The notes: generated by a model not told the origin, from the sequence alone. A DNA stretch of 64,000 bases from Aeromicrobium sp. Root236 (GCF_001428805.1 NZ_LMIS01000001.1:1050587-1114586), one strand, 5' to 3'. Shown: positions 18,357-27,945, counted from the first letter of the stretch. Numbers and translations are program-made.

Positions 18357-18389
18357 TCAGCGGTGTACTACGAGAATCTCTGCATGCAC
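18357..18389 (-). CDS. Leader peptide of ilvBNC with Ile-Leu-Val-Val codons
   Basis: The frame GTG CAT GCA GAG ATT CTC GTA GTA CAC CGC TGA encodes [10 protein letters not shown], with all three branched-chain amino acids in four consecutive codons. Rare ATT and tandem GTA codons would make it sensitive to tRNA charging. The GTG sits 6 nt after a -10 box, so translation is probably leaderless. A U-tailed terminator follows. Leader peptides with terminators upstream of ilvB have been predicted in other actinobacteria (established comparative work); the exact peptide is read here. Confidence 0.88.
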   Translation of the reverse strand: MHAEILVVHR

Positions 18390-18395
18390 GCGTTC

Positions 18396-18424
18396 AGTCT
18401 CGTCCTCCACGCGGCAGTGGTCAA
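18396..18424 (-). promoter_or_regulatory. ilvBNC promoter
   Basis: TTGACC (18424-18419), a 17-bp spacer and GAGACT (18401-18396) end 6 nt before the GTG of the leader peptide, placing the expected start point on that codon. Confidence 0.7.
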
Positions 18425-18576
18425 GTGGTGAGACAGTACGTACCAGTATGTGGACCTCGGCCGGACAACTCTCGGTGACGAAATGCGAATGTGTCTGACG
18501 GAGGCGCGTGGGGCTGGCACGATGTTGGCCCTGACGATCCGCTCGACCGACGCGGACGCCCACCGAAGGACATCAC

Positions 18577-18876
18577 ATGAAGAAGTCACTCACCGCCGTC
18601 GCCATCGTGGCGGCACTCTCGCTCACCGCCTGTGGCGGCGGGGACGATCGCCCCAGCAAGGAGGACCTGTCGAAGACGCTGTCCGACAAGGACAAGGGAG
18701 CCGGGCTGACCAAGAAGCAGGCCGACTGCGTCGCCGAGGCGATGCTCGACTCCAAGATCTCCGACAAGGGCCTGAAGGCGATCGCCGACGGCGACAAGGA
18801 CTTCAAGCCGAGCGCCGCCGACAAGAAGGCCCAGACGAAGGTCACCGAAGACATCACGAAGTGCGTCACCCCGTAA
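18577..18876 (+). CDS. Small secreted lipoprotein, 99 aa
   Basis: The N-terminus MKKSLTAVAIVAALSLTAC is a lipoprotein signal peptide with the lipobox LTAC and lipidated C19. The mature part is a short, charged, Lys/Asp-rich domain with two further cysteines (QADCVAEAML and ITKCVTP) that could form a disulfide. Similar short Cys-pair lipoproteins occur throughout actinobacteria without assigned function. GAAGGA lies 6 to 8 nt before the ATG. It is monocistronic and converges on the SGNH gene with a hairpin between them. Confidence 0.75.
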   Translation: MKKSLTAVAIVAALSLTACGGGDDRPSKEDLSKTLSDKDKGAGLTKKQADCVAEAMLDSKISDKGLKAIADGDKDFKPSAADKKAQTKVTEDITKCVTP

Positions 18877-18892
18877 CTGGCTGACGCGTCGA

Positions 18893-18925
18893 TCGGCCCG
18901 GTGGAGCTCGGCTTCGCCGGGCCGA
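18893..18925. terminator. Hairpin between convergent genes
   Basis: TCGGCCCGG and CCGGGCCGA are exact 9-bp complements around a 15-nt loop, between the lipoprotein stop and the SGNH hydrolase stop. It is a bidirectional terminator candidate without a U-tract. Confidence 0.55.
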
Positions 18926-18938
18926 CGTACGTCCGGGG

Positions 18939-21443
18939 TCAGCTCGCGTCGAGGAACTCGGCGAGCTTCTGCGCGATCAGCGCGTAGCCGGTGTCCGACG
19001 GGTGGATGTGGTCGAACGCCATGAGGCCGGCGCGTTGCTCGCTGCCGTACTCCCCGAACAACGGCTCGAGGTCGAACACGGCGATGTCCGGATCCGTCGC
19101 CGCGATGCGGGCGTACATCTCCTCGTACTGCTCCCACGTCACGTCGCCGCCGGCCGGCCGGTCGTAGTAGGGCATCAGCACGATCGACGGGTCGGTGTCG
19201 ACGTGCGAGCGGATCGTCGCGATGATCTCGCGGAGCCTGGCCTCGGTGTCCGCTGCCGGGACCCCGATCGCGAAGTCGTTGGACCCGATCGGCAGCACGA
19301 CGAGGTCCGGGTGGATGCCCGACAACGACGTCGCCCACGCATCGTGCGGCGCGACGTAGTCGAGCGCCCGGCGCGCACTGGCGCCGCCCTCCCAGACCCG
19401 CACGCCGCGCTCCAGGTCGCCGTTGTAGATCATGACGCCCTCGACGATGGCCGGGTTGCCGCCACCTCCCCCGGCCCCGCGCATGACGACCTCGTGGGGG
19501 CCGGCCGGGAGCCCGGAGATGCGCTCGACGTAACCGCCCCGGGTCGTCGCCCGGCCGCCGGTCTCGACGCGCTTCTCGGGGCCGCCGTCGACCGAGTACG
19601 TGAAGGCGCCGGCGCTCCCCGTCCAGCCGGAGTAGAGGATGTCGACGTCCGTGAACGTGTCCTTGAGCGTGATGGTCTGGGTCGAGCCGAACAGCGCGAG
19701 AGTCTGGAGGCCGAGGCCCTGCTCGAACACGCCGGCACCATTGACGTACGAGATCGGGTTGTCCGGGAACTGGCCCCAGTTGAACGGGTCGAGATAGCCG
19801 AAACCGCCCGGCACGCCCGCCGGTTGGTGCACCCCGCGCAGGTCGTCGCGGAACACGCTGATCCACCGCTTCTGGATGCTGGTGGCCCGGGCGCCGTCCG
19901 CGAGTGAGTCGCTGGGCCCGACGAAGATGTCGAGGGGCTCCTCGTCCACCCGGCCGAGCGCGGCGTGGAACGTGGTGAGGGCACGGGCGATCTTGCTCGG
20001 CGACTGAGGCCCCGGGATCGCACGCCGAGCGCTCCGTCGCGTGCTCGTCGCGTAGCCGTCCTTCGCGCCGGTGACCTCGGCCGTGATCAGGGAGCCCTTG
20101 TCGGCGTCGGTGAGCGTGTACGTCGCTGCGGTCGCGCCCGGGATCGCGACATCGTCACGCAGCCAGCGATACGTCAGCTGGACCGGGCTCGGCCCCCAGG
20201 TGCCGGGCGCCACGGTCAGCGTCTCCCCCGGCGCGTTGGTCCCCGAGACGACCGGCGTGGCCGACTGCAGTGAGGCGCGCGCGACCACCGCGGTCGGGTT
20301 GCTGGTCCGGGAGTCCGGGTTGAATCCCGGCTTCGACCCGGTGACCGTGACGGTGAGCCGGTGGTCGACATCCGCGGCCACCAGGTCGTACGTGGACGCG
20401 TCGGCGTCGGCGATCGGCGTGCCGGAGCGGCGCCACTGGTAGGTCAGCGAGACACCTGGCCCCCAGGAACCCGCCGCCGCCGTGAGGCGGCCACCGACCT
20501 CGGCCTCGCCACCGATGGTCGGGGTGGGGGTCGGGCTCAGCGTGCCACCGGTGACGAGCGCCGTCTGGTCGCTGGTCAAGGAGACCGGCGCCCAGCCAAG
20601 CTTGCTGCCGGTGACCCGCACCGCCAGACGAGCCCCGGCGTCGGCGTTGGTCACCGTGCGGGTGCATGCCGTGGCGCCGCTGATCGCCTCGCCGCCGCGC
20701 AACCACTGACAGGCGAACGTCACTCCGGCGTCCCAGGTGCCGGTCACCGTCGCCAGGGTCGAGCTCACGACCGGTGAGCCCTGGATCCGGGGCTTCTCGG
20801 TGCGCTGCAGAGCGACCTCGACCGTCCGCCACGGGGTCGTGAACAACACGTTGGCGGCCGACACGTCGGTGGCCGGCGGTGCCACGACCCTGAGCTTCGA
20901 CGACGACACCAAGGTGGCGCTGATCGCGAACGTCCCCGTGCTGTCGGTCCGCCCGGACACCTTCGAGATGACGCCGTCCCTGGAGATCTCGAGGTCGACG
21001 GGACGCGCTCCAGCCGTGCGCAGCCGGCCGTCGACCACGACCGGTTGCCCGGCGACGGGCGGCCGTGGGGTCAGGCGTGGCTGCGCCGCGACCACGAGCT
21101 GCGTCGAGATGACCCGCGGCGTGGACGCCGTGGATGCCACGGCGACGCGCAGGTGGTTCTGCCCCAGGGTCGACGAGTACGTCGTGGAGTACCTGCCGGT
21201 CGACGACGTGTGCATCAGACGCGTGTAGACCCACCCCGTGCCGAGGTTGCGCTGCAGCACGACGTTGGTGCCGGTCGGCACGTGCGTCACCCGGCCCGAG
21301 ACCGTGACGGGACTCCCGTACACCGGCGACACGGACGACACCGAGATCGACACCGCCGGCGTCACGGCAGCGGCCGGCGACGCGAGGGCGGTCGCCGCCA
21401 ACAGGACGACGACGAGGAGTCGCAGGGATCGCATCGGGGTCAT
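18939..21443 (-). CDS. Secreted SGNH hydrolase with three Ig-like repeats (paralog 1)
   Basis: An 834-aa exported protein. A signal peptide (LLVVVLLAATALASPAAA) is followed by Ig-like beta modules to about residue 210, three repeats of about 90 residues (each with GxWxxGV..YQWxRxG..A..Y...ADxxxxxxVxVTGxKxG), then an SGNH domain. The hydrolase blocks are FVGPSDSLADG (nucleophile serine region), LPIGSNDFAIG (GxND) and FDHIHPSDTGYA (Asp-x-x-His). A beta insert containing YSVDGGPE lies inside the hydrolase. It probably acts on a cell-wall or exogenous polysaccharide ester (inference). It lies 95 bp downstream of its paralog and shares a 44-bp identical stretch with it. Confidence 0.85.
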   Translation of the reverse strand: MTPMRSLRLLVVVLLAATALASPAAAVTPAVSISVSSVSPVYGSPVTVSGRVTHVPTGTNVVLQRNLGTGWVYTRLMHTSSTGRYSTTYSSTLGQNHLRVAVASTASTPRVISTQLVVAAQPRLTPRPPVAGQPVVVDGRLRTAGARPVDLEISRDGVISKVSGRTDSTGTFAISATLVSSSKLRVVAPPATDVSAANVLFTTPWRTVEVALQRTEKPRIQGSPVVSSTLATVTGTWDAGVTFACQWLRGGEAISGATACTRTVTNADAGARLAVRVTGSKLGWAPVSLTSDQTALVTGGTLSPTPTPTIGGEAEVGGRLTAAAGSWGPGVSLTYQWRRSGTPIADADASTYDLVAADVDHRLTVTVTGSKPGFNPDSRTSNPTAVVARASLQSATPVVSGTNAPGETLTVAPGTWGPSPVQLTYRWLRDDVAIPGATAATYTLTDADKGSLITAEVTGAKDGYATSTRRSARRAIPGPQSPSKIARALTTFHAALGRVDEEPLDIFVGPSDSLADGARATSIQKRWISVFRDDLRGVHQPAGVPGGFGYLDPFNWGQFPDNPISYVNGAGVFEQGLGLQTLALFGSTQTITLKDTFTDVDILYSGWTGSAGAFTYSVDGGPEKRVETGGRATTRGGYVERISGLPAGPHEVVMRGAGGGGGNPAIVEGVMIYNGDLERGVRVWEGGASARRALDYVAPHDAWATSLSGIHPDLVVLPIGSNDFAIGVPAADTEARLREIIATIRSHVDTDPSIVLMPYYDRPAGGDVTWEQYEEMYARIAATDPDIAVFDLEPLFGEYGSEQRAGLMAFDHIHPSDTGYALIAQKLAEFLDAS

Positions 21444-21538
21444 TTCTGGGAGTGTGTTCAGACCTGCGGCGAGCCTATGTCGTACGTATGCTCAAGTCCT
21501 GCGTTCGCAGAATTTCCCGTCCGATGACCTGTGCCGGC

Positions 21539-24103
21539 TCAGCCCTGTGGGCTCGGGGTGAGGAAGGCCGCGAGCCGGTCCGCGATCAGTGCGTAGCCCG
21601 TGTCCGACGGGTGGAGCATGTCCGACGACATGAGGCCCGCACGCTGCGCGCTCCCGTACGCGCCGAACAGCGGTGCCAGGTCGAAGACCGCGATCTTGGG
21701 GTCGGTCGACGCGATGCGGGCGTACATCTCCTCGTACGCGGCCCACGTGCCGGTGCCGGAGGTCGGACGCTCGTAGTAGGGCATCAGGACGATCGACGGA
21801 TCCGTGTCGACCCGGGCCCGGATGGTCGCGATGATCTCGCGGATCTTGACCTCGGTGTCCTTCGCCGGTGTGCCGAGGGCGAAGTCGTTGGACCCGATCG
21901 GCAGCACGACCAGGTCGGGGTGCACCTCCTTGAGCGACTCGGCCCAGCGGTCGCCGGGTGCGACGTAGTTCGCTGCGGCGAGGCCGCTGGCCCCGCCCTC
22001 CCAGACCCGGACGCCGCTGCTGCGGTCACCGTTGTAGAGCATGACGCCCTCGACGATCGCGGGGCTGCCGCCGCCCGTCCCGCGCATCACGACCTGGTGC
22101 ACACCGGGCGCGAGCCCGGAGACCTTCTCGACGTACCCGCCGCGGCTGGTCGGCTTGGCGCCGGTGTAGACCCGGACCTCGGGACCGCCGTCGACCGAGT
22201 ACGTGAACGTCCCGGCCGTGCCGGTCAGCCCGGCGTAGACGATGTCCAGGTCGGTCAGCTCGGCCTTGACCGTGATCGTCTGGGTCGAGTTGAACAGCGC
22301 GAGCGTCTGCCGGCCGAGCCCCTGCTCGAAGGCGCCGACACCCGACACGTACGAGATCGGGTTGTCGGGGAACTTGCCCCAGTTCAGCGGGTCGAGGTAG
22401 CCGAACCCGCCCTTGACCCCGACCGGCTGGTGCACCCCGCGCAGGTCGTCGCGCAGGACGCTGATCCACCGCTTCTGGATGCTGGTGGCCCGGGCGCCGT
22501 CGGCCAGCGAGTCACTGGGGCCCACGAAGACGTCGACGGGTTGCCGGTCCACATCGGCGAAGGCAGCGCGGAACGTCTCGAGGGCGCGAGTGACCTTGCT
22601 CGCCGACTGCGCACCGGTCACCGCGAGCTGCGCGCTCGTACGGGACTGGCTCGCGTAGCCGGCACGGGCGCCGGTCACGGTCAGGCACATCAAGGACCCG
22701 ACGTCGGCAGCGACCACGGTGTGCTGGACCGAGGTCTCGCCGGTTAACGCGGTCCCGTCACGCAGCCACTGGTAAGCCACCGTCACGCCGTTGTCCCAGT
22801 CGCCGGGCACCGCGGTGAGGACGTCGCCGATGGCCGTCGTGCCAGTGACCGTCGGGGTCGGCGTGCTCACCTGCGTGCCCTCGGCAACCGCCTGCGTCTC
22901 GGTGCTCGTCCTGGCCGTCGTCGGGAAGCCGGCCTTCGTGCCCGTGACGCGGACCGAGATCGCGCTGCCACGATCCGCGGCCGTGAGGTCGTACGCGGTG
23001 CCGGTCGCGTCTTGAGCCGCCACCCCGTCGCGCAGCCACTGGAACGCGAGCTGGACCCCGTCAGGAGACCAGGTGCCGGAATCTGCGGTCAACGTCCGGC
23101 CCACCTCTGCCGTACCGGTGATCGTGGGCGTGGCGGGCGTGATGATCGGCGCGGGAGTCACTGCCTCCGACAGCGCCGACGTGGTCGTCACGCTGGCGTA
23201 GCCGGGCTTGCTGCCCATCACCTGCACCGACAGCCGCCTGCCGGTGTCATCGGTCCCAGGCGTGTACGTCGACGAGGTCGCACCGCTCACCGCCACCGAG
23301 TCCTGGGCCGTCGTCCCGGCCAACCACTGGTAGCTGAGCTGTACGCCCGCGGGTGCCCACGTGCCCGGCTCCGCAGTGAGCGTCGCATCCACCTGTGGGG
23401 TCCCGCTGACCGACGGCGTCGGCGTGGCCGTCAACGTTCCCGGGACCACCACCGCAGACGGCGCCGACGTCGCGGAGACGCTCGGGTAGCCGGTCTTGCT
23501 GCCGGTCACCCGCACCGAGACCCGCTTGCCGAGATCACCGGCCCCAGGCGTGTACGTCGTCGCCGTCGCGCCGCTCACCGCCACCGAGTCGGTCAGCCAC
23601 TGGTAACCGAACGTCAGCCCGGCGGGTGCCCACGTGCCGGAGGCCGCGGTCAGCGTCGAGTCGACGACCGGACTGCCCTCGATCGAGACCTGGCCCGGCG
23701 TGATGGTCGCTGCCGCGACGACGGTCGCCGTCATGCTGGAGCTCCTCACGAGGCTCGTGTAGCCGGACTTGCTGCCCGTCACCTCGACCACCAGTCGCTT
23801 GCCCACGTCGGCAGCCCGCACGACGTACGTGGTCGTGGTTCCCCCGGTCGCCACCAGGCTCTTGCTGGTCGTGCCGCTCAGCCAGCGGTAGGTCAGCGTG
23901 GCGTCGGTCGGCGACCAGACACCGGGTCGGACGGTGAGGGTGAGGCCGGCCTGTGGCGTGCCCGTGATCGAGGGCGGGGTCGAGCTCGAGACGGCAGCAA
24001 CGGGCCTCGCGCTGGACGGTGCGACGGTGCCGGCCAGCACGACAGCCATCAGCCCGATCAGGAGCCCGAATTGCCTCGAATGGCGCACTTGACCGGCATG
24101 CAT
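21539..24103 (-). CDS. Secreted SGNH hydrolase with five Ig-like repeats (paralog 2)
   Basis: An 854-aa tandem paralog of the preceding gene. The signal segment is LLIGLMAVVLAGTVAPSSARP. Five Ig-like repeats follow immediately (consensus WxPxGxxxxYQWLxxxxxVSGAT..TYTPGxxDxGxRxSVxVxGSKxGY), then the SGNH domain with FVGPSDSLADG, LPIGSNDFALG and SDMLHPSDTGYA; here the block V Asp and His are separated by ML rather than HI. Compared with paralog 1 it lacks the extra N-terminal beta module and has two more repeats, suggesting repeat expansion or contraction after duplication. The upstream 100 bp is comparatively AT-rich. Confidence 0.85.
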   Translation of the reverse strand: MHAGQVRHSRQFGLLIGLMAVVLAGTVAPSSARPVAAVSSSTPPSITGTPQAGLTLTVRPGVWSPTDATLTYRWLSGTTSKSLVATGGTTTTYVVRAADVGKRLVVEVTGSKSGYTSLVRSSSMTATVVAAATITPGQVSIEGSPVVDSTLTAASGTWAPAGLTFGYQWLTDSVAVSGATATTYTPGAGDLGKRVSVRVTGSKTGYPSVSATSAPSAVVVPGTLTATPTPSVSGTPQVDATLTAEPGTWAPAGVQLSYQWLAGTTAQDSVAVSGATSSTYTPGTDDTGRRLSVQVMGSKPGYASVTTTSALSEAVTPAPIITPATPTITGTAEVGRTLTADSGTWSPDGVQLAFQWLRDGVAAQDATGTAYDLTAADRGSAISVRVTGTKAGFPTTARTSTETQAVAEGTQVSTPTPTVTGTTAIGDVLTAVPGDWDNGVTVAYQWLRDGTALTGETSVQHTVVAADVGSLMCLTVTGARAGYASQSRTSAQLAVTGAQSASKVTRALETFRAAFADVDRQPVDVFVGPSDSLADGARATSIQKRWISVLRDDLRGVHQPVGVKGGFGYLDPLNWGKFPDNPISYVSGVGAFEQGLGRQTLALFNSTQTITVKAELTDLDIVYAGLTGTAGTFTYSVDGGPEVRVYTGAKPTSRGGYVEKVSGLAPGVHQVVMRGTGGGSPAIVEGVMLYNGDRSSGVRVWEGGASGLAAANYVAPGDRWAESLKEVHPDLVVLPIGSNDFALGTPAKDTEVKIREIIATIRARVDTDPSIVLMPYYERPTSGTGTWAAYEEMYARIASTDPKIAVFDLAPLFGAYGSAQRAGLMSSDMLHPSDTGYALIADRLAAFLTPSPQG

Positions 24104-24211
24104 GTGTTGGCTCCGTAAGCCCCCACGTCGAACGTACGCGCGAAGTGAAGCGTGAAAGCCGGTCTGTCGAAGACTGAGGACTTAGGTCCCCCCGGGTGTG
24201 GCCCTAAGGGG

Positions 24212-24835
24212 TCAGAGCAGGGGCAGCGCGTCGTCGTCCGAGGCCACCCGGCCGGTCGCGATCCTGATCCAGTCGAGCCTGTCACCGACCTCCGGCTCAC
24301 GCGTGGTGACCTCGACGTACGCACTGATCAGCGCGTCGGAGACCGCCGCGACCGGCTGCTCGAGCAAAGGCGGTGCAGCGACGCCGGGCACCGACCGCGC
24401 GAGGTCGTCGCCGTGCACCACGAGCTCGAGGACCCGCGTGAGGATGAAGTCCTCGCGGGTGATCGCGCCGAGCGGGCCGCGTACGACCTCCGCCTTGAGC
24501 GAGTCCAGCGCGCGGAAGCCGAGCCGTGCGCAGTTGTCGATGCCGGCGAGGACGTCGCCGGCGAACGAGCGGGCCAGCTGCTTGGTGCCGTCGGCGATGT
24601 CGCGCGCCGAGGTCCCGTAGTTGGAGATGTACTCGTGGATCGTCCGCGGCTCGGCACGAGGTGCCGGGCCCAACACCGGGAAGTCGAGGAACGAGCGACC
24701 GATGTGCGTGATGAGCTCGTGCACGTTCCACGCCTCGAGGACGCTCTGCTCCTGGGCGTGCTGCAGCACCCCTGAGGTCTCGATCCACCCGCGGAGCGCG
24801 GCCCACTGCGACCGCAGCAGCTCCTCGTTGGTCAC
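24212..24835 (-). CDS. Maleylpyruvate isomerase-fold (DinB-like) protein
   Basis: A 207-aa protein of the mycothiol-dependent maleylpyruvate isomerase N-terminal (MDMPI, DinB-like four-helix) family. Two histidine-bearing helices, WNVHELITHIG near residue 40 and LVVHGDDLARS near residue 145, fit the metal site. Family members detoxify with mycothiol or are of unknown function; the substrate here is not known. The start overlaps the stop of the SDR gene in GTGA (GTG at 24835; GTG at 24838 is also in frame), so it is the third gene of ilvD-SDR-MDMPI and translationally coupled. Confidence 0.75.
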   Translation of the reverse strand: MTNEELLRSQWAALRGWIETSGVLQHAQEQSVLEAWNVHELITHIGRSFLDFPVLGPAPRAEPRTIHEYISNYGTSARDIADGTKQLARSFAGDVLAGIDNCARLGFRALDSLKAEVVRGPLGAITREDFILTRVLELVVHGDDLARSVPGVAAPPLLEQPVAAVSDALISAYVEVTTREPEVGDRLDWIRIATGRVASDDDALPLL

Positions 24836-26259
24836 CACGGCGAGGGCTCGTAGTCCTTCAGGAAGACGCCATGGATGTCCTCGCCGGCCTCACCGCGGAT
24901 GATCGGGTCGTAGACGCGCGCGGCCCCGTCGACGAGGTCGAGAGGTGCCTTGAAGCCCTCCTCGGCGAGCCGCACCTTGGTCGGGTGCGGGCGCTCGTCA
25001 GTGATCCACCCGGTGTCGACGGCGGTCATGAGGATGCCGTCCTGCTCGAGCATCTCCCCGGCGCTGGTGCGGGTCAGCATGTTGAGCGCCGCCTTGGCCA
25101 TGTTGGTGTGCGGGTGGCCCGGGCCCTTGTAGCGGCGGCTGAACTGGCCCTCCATCGCCGACACGTTCACGACGTACGTACGACGCGCTTCGGATGCCGC
25201 CATCGACGGCCGCAGGCGACTGACGAGGATGAACGGCGCCGTCGTGTTGCAGAGCTGCACCTCGAGGAGCTCGAGGGCGTCGACCTCGTGCACCCGCTGC
25301 GTCCAGCTGTTGACGTCGACCGTGTCGGGGACGAGGCCACCGGCATCGATCCGGGCGAGGTCGGCCGATCCCGCCGACAGCGCCATCGAGGTCAGCTCCT
25401 CGGCCGTGTGCGCGTCGCCGGCCAGCACGGGGTGCGCGGACACCGATCCCACGAGGGCGGCCGGGTGGGCATCGCTGGTGTGCCCGAACGTGAGCAGCTC
25501 CGGCAGCGGCCCCTCGGGCAGCGGCGCCGACTCGGCCTCGGCCAGCGGCGCGTACGCCCCAGGGGTCCGGCGCACGGTCTGTGCGGCGTTGTTGATGAGG
25601 ATGTCGAGCGGCCCCTGCTCCGCCACCGAGTCAGCGAGCCCGACGACCTGGGCGGGGTCGCGCAGGTCGATGCCGACGATGCGGAGCCGGTCGATCCAGT
25701 CCGCGCTGTCCGGCATGGCCGTGAAGCGGCGGACCGCGTCGTGCGGGAACCGGGTCGTGATCGTCGTGTGCGCACCGTCGCGGAGCAGGCGCAGGGCGAT
25801 GTACATGCCGATCTTGGCCCGACCACCGGTCAGCAGCGCCCGCTTGCCCGTCAGGTCGGTCCGGGCGTCGCGCTTGGACCGGTTGAGGGCGGCGCAGTCC
25901 GGGCACAGCTGGTGGTAGAACGCGTCGACGACGGTGTACTTCTGCTTGCAGATGTAGCAGGGGCGAGCCACGAGCAGCGTGCCCGCCGTGGCGCCGGCCG
26001 CGTTGGAGACGAGTGGCAGGCCCTCGGTCTCGTCGTCGATGCGGCGTGGCGAGCCGGTGGCCGTCGCCGCCACGACGGCGCGGTCGGCAGCGGCCACCTG
26101 GGCGCGCTTGTCGAGCCGGCGGTGCTTCTTGACGTTCTTGTAGAACTTCCCGCACGCCCGGCGCAGCGCGACGTAGTCGGGGTCGTCCTCGTCGAGCCGC
26201 TCGGCCGCGGCCAGCACCTGGAGCGCGACCGCCAGCTCGTCAGGGTCGATGTCGGTCAT
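24832..26259 (-). CDS. Unusual SDR oxidoreductase with N-terminal zinc ribbon
   Basis: A 475-aa protein. Residues 1-95 are helical and charged. C101-x2-C104 and C119-x2-C122 (CYIC...CPDC) look like a zinc ribbon. The Rossmann SDR domain starts at about 138 with TGGRAKIG (144-151) and has NNA (223-225). The catalytic serine is plausible at S367 (NVSAMEG) and K389 is present, but the position four before the lysine is T385 (HTNMAKAAL), so the usual YxxxK tyrosine is missing. A Y377 nearby might substitute. A long insert lies at 230-320. The ATG immediately follows the ilvD stop with no gap. Reaction unknown; a role connected to BCAA precursors is only contextual. Confidence 0.8.
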   Translation of the reverse strand: MTDIDPDELAVALQVLAAAERLDEDDPDYVALRRACGKFYKNVKKHRRLDKRAQVAAADRAVVAATATGSPRRIDDETEGLPLVSNAAGATAGTLLVARPCYICKQKYTVVDAFYHQLCPDCAALNRSKRDARTDLTGKRALLTGGRAKIGMYIALRLLRDGAHTTITTRFPHDAVRRFTAMPDSADWIDRLRIVGIDLRDPAQVVGLADSVAEQGPLDILINNAAQTVRRTPGAYAPLAEAESAPLPEGPLPELLTFGHTSDAHPAALVGSVSAHPVLAGDAHTAEELTSMALSAGSADLARIDAGGLVPDTVDVNSWTQRVHEVDALELLEVQLCNTTAPFILVSRLRPSMAASEARRTYVVNVSAMEGQFSRRYKGPGHPHTNMAKAALNMLTRTSAGEMLEQDGILMTAVDTGWITDERPHPTKVRLAEEGFKAPLDLVDGAARVYDPIIRGEAGEDIHGVFLKDYEPSPW

Positions 26260-27945
26260 CTAGCCACAGACTGCCCCGTCAGCGGCGGAGCTGACGAGCT
26301 TGCGGTACTTGGCCAGGACGCCCTTGGTGTACTTGGGCGGCAGCGGCTCCCAGCCGACCTTGCGAGCCTCGAGCTCGTCGTGGTCGACCTCGATCTCGAG
26401 CGTCCGGTTGGCCATGTCGAGCACGATCGGGTCGCCGTCGCGCACGAACGCGATGGGTCCGCCGTCGACCGCCTCGGGGGCGACGTGGCCGACGCAGAGG
26501 CCGGTGGTGCCACCGGAGAACCGCCCGTCGGTCAGCAGCAGGACGTCCTTGCCGAGTCCCGCGCCCTTGATCGCACCGGTGATCGCCAGCATCTCGCGCA
26601 TGCCCGGGCCGCCCTTGGGGCCCTCGTAACGGATCACGACGACGTCGTTGGCGACGATCGTGCCGTCCTCGAGCGCGTCCATGGCCTTGCGCTCGCCGTC
26701 GAAGACCCGTGCGGTGCCGCGGAACACGTCGGAGTCGAACCCGGCGCTCTTGACGACCGCGCCGTCGGGCGCGAGGGAGCCCTTGAGGATCGTGAGGCCG
26801 CCGGTCTTGTGGATCGGCTTGTCGAGCGTACGGATGACGTCTCCGTCGAGCTTCTCGGTGATGCCGGCGAGGTTCTCGGCCATCGTCCTGCCGGTCACGG
26901 TCATGACGTCGCCGTGCATGAGGCCCGCGTCGAGGAGCGCCTTCATGATGACCGCGGTGCCGCCGGCCTTGTCGACGTCGTTCATGACGTAGCGGCCGAA
27001 CGGCTTGAGGTCGCCCAGGTGCGGGACCTTGTCGCCGATGCGGTTGAAGTCGTCGAGCGTCAACGGCACCTCGGCCTCGCGGGCGATCGCGAGCAGGTGG
27101 AGGACGGCGTTGGTCGACCCGCCGAGCGCCATGACGACGGTGATGGCGTTCTCGAACGCCTCCTTGGTCATGATCTGTCGCGCGGTGATGCCCTTGCGGA
27201 GCAGCTCGACGACGGCTTCGCCCGACTTGTGCGCGAAGTCGTCGCGACGGTTGTCGATCGCCGGCGGGGCGGCCGAGCCGGGCAGGCTCATGCCGAGCGC
27301 CTCGGCGGCGGTCGCCATGGTGTTGGCCGTGAACATGCCACCGCAGGCGCCCTCGCCGGGACAGATCGCGCGCTCGATCTTGTCGACCTCCTCGCGGGTG
27401 ATGAGGCCCTTGATGCAGGCGCCCACCGCCTCGAACGCGTCGATGATCGTGACGTCCTTGCCGTCGACGTTGCCCGGCATGATCGAGCCGGCGTAGAGGA
27501 ACACGCTCGACAGGTCGAGGCGGGCCGCGGCCATCAGCATGCCCGGCAGGCTCTTGTCGCAGCCGGCGAGCAGCACCGAGCCGTCGAGGCGCTCGGCCAT
27601 CATGACGGTCTCGACCGAGTCGGCGATGACCTCACGGCTCACGAGCGAGAAGTGCATGCCCTCGTGGCCCATCGAGATGCCGTCGGAGACGGAGATCGTG
27701 CCGAACTCGAGCGGGTATCCCCCGCCCGCGTGCACGCCGACCTTGACCGCCTTGGCGAGCCGGTCGAGCGACAGGTTGCAGGGGGTGATCTCGTTCCAGC
27801 TGGACGCCACGCCGATCTGGGGCTTCTCCCAGTCCTCGTCGCCCATGCCGACGGCACGGAGCATGCCGCGGGAGGCAGTGGCCTCGAGGCCATCGGTGAC
27901 GGTGCGGCTGCGGGGCTTGATGTCGATCTGGTTCTCGGAGGCCAT
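26260..27945 (-). CDS. ilvD: Dihydroxy-acid dehydratase
   Basis: Fe-S enzyme dehydrating dihydroxy acids to 2-oxo acids in valine and isoleucine synthesis. At 561 aa it is of normal length. Cluster and metal motifs are [29 protein letters not shown] and [22 protein letters not shown]. The ATG lies 6 nt after TAATCT on the minus strand, fitting a leaderless mRNA; I see no leader peptide here, unlike ilvB and cimA. It heads an operon with the zinc-ribbon SDR and the MDMPI-fold gene. Confidence 0.96.
   Translation of the reverse strand: MASENQIDIKPRSRTVTDGLEATASRGMLRAVGMGDEDWEKPQIGVASSWNEITPCNLSLDRLAKAVKVGVHAGGGYPLEFGTISVSDGISMGHEGMHFSLVSREVIADSVETVMMAERLDGSVLLAGCDKSLPGMLMAAARLDLSSVFLYAGSIMPGNVDGKDVTIIDAFEAVGACIKGLITREEVDKIERAICPGEGACGGMFTANTMATAAEALGMSLPGSAAPPAIDNRRDDFAHKSGEAVVELLRKGITARQIMTKEAFENAITVVMALGGSTNAVLHLLAIAREAEVPLTLDDFNRIGDKVPHLGDLKPFGRYVMNDVDKAGGTAVIMKALLDAGLMHGDVMTVTGRTMAENLAGITEKLDGDVIRTLDKPIHKTGGLTILKGSLAPDGAVVKSAGFDSDVFRGTARVFDGERKAMDALEDGTIVANDVVVIRYEGPKGGPGMREMLAITGAIKGAGLGKDVLLLTDGRFSGGTTGLCVGHVAPEAVDGGPIAFVRDGDPIVLDMANRTLEIEVDHDELEARKVGWEPLPPKYTKGVLAKYRKLVSSAADGAVCG

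Noticed and set aside
24180-24207. CTTAGG...CCTAAG dyad resembling part of the leuB leader (CTTAGGGCYACACCC)
   Set aside because: The similarity to 6437-6456 is 14 of 15 bases, but matches of that quality are expected by chance in 64 kb, and the genes are unrelated.
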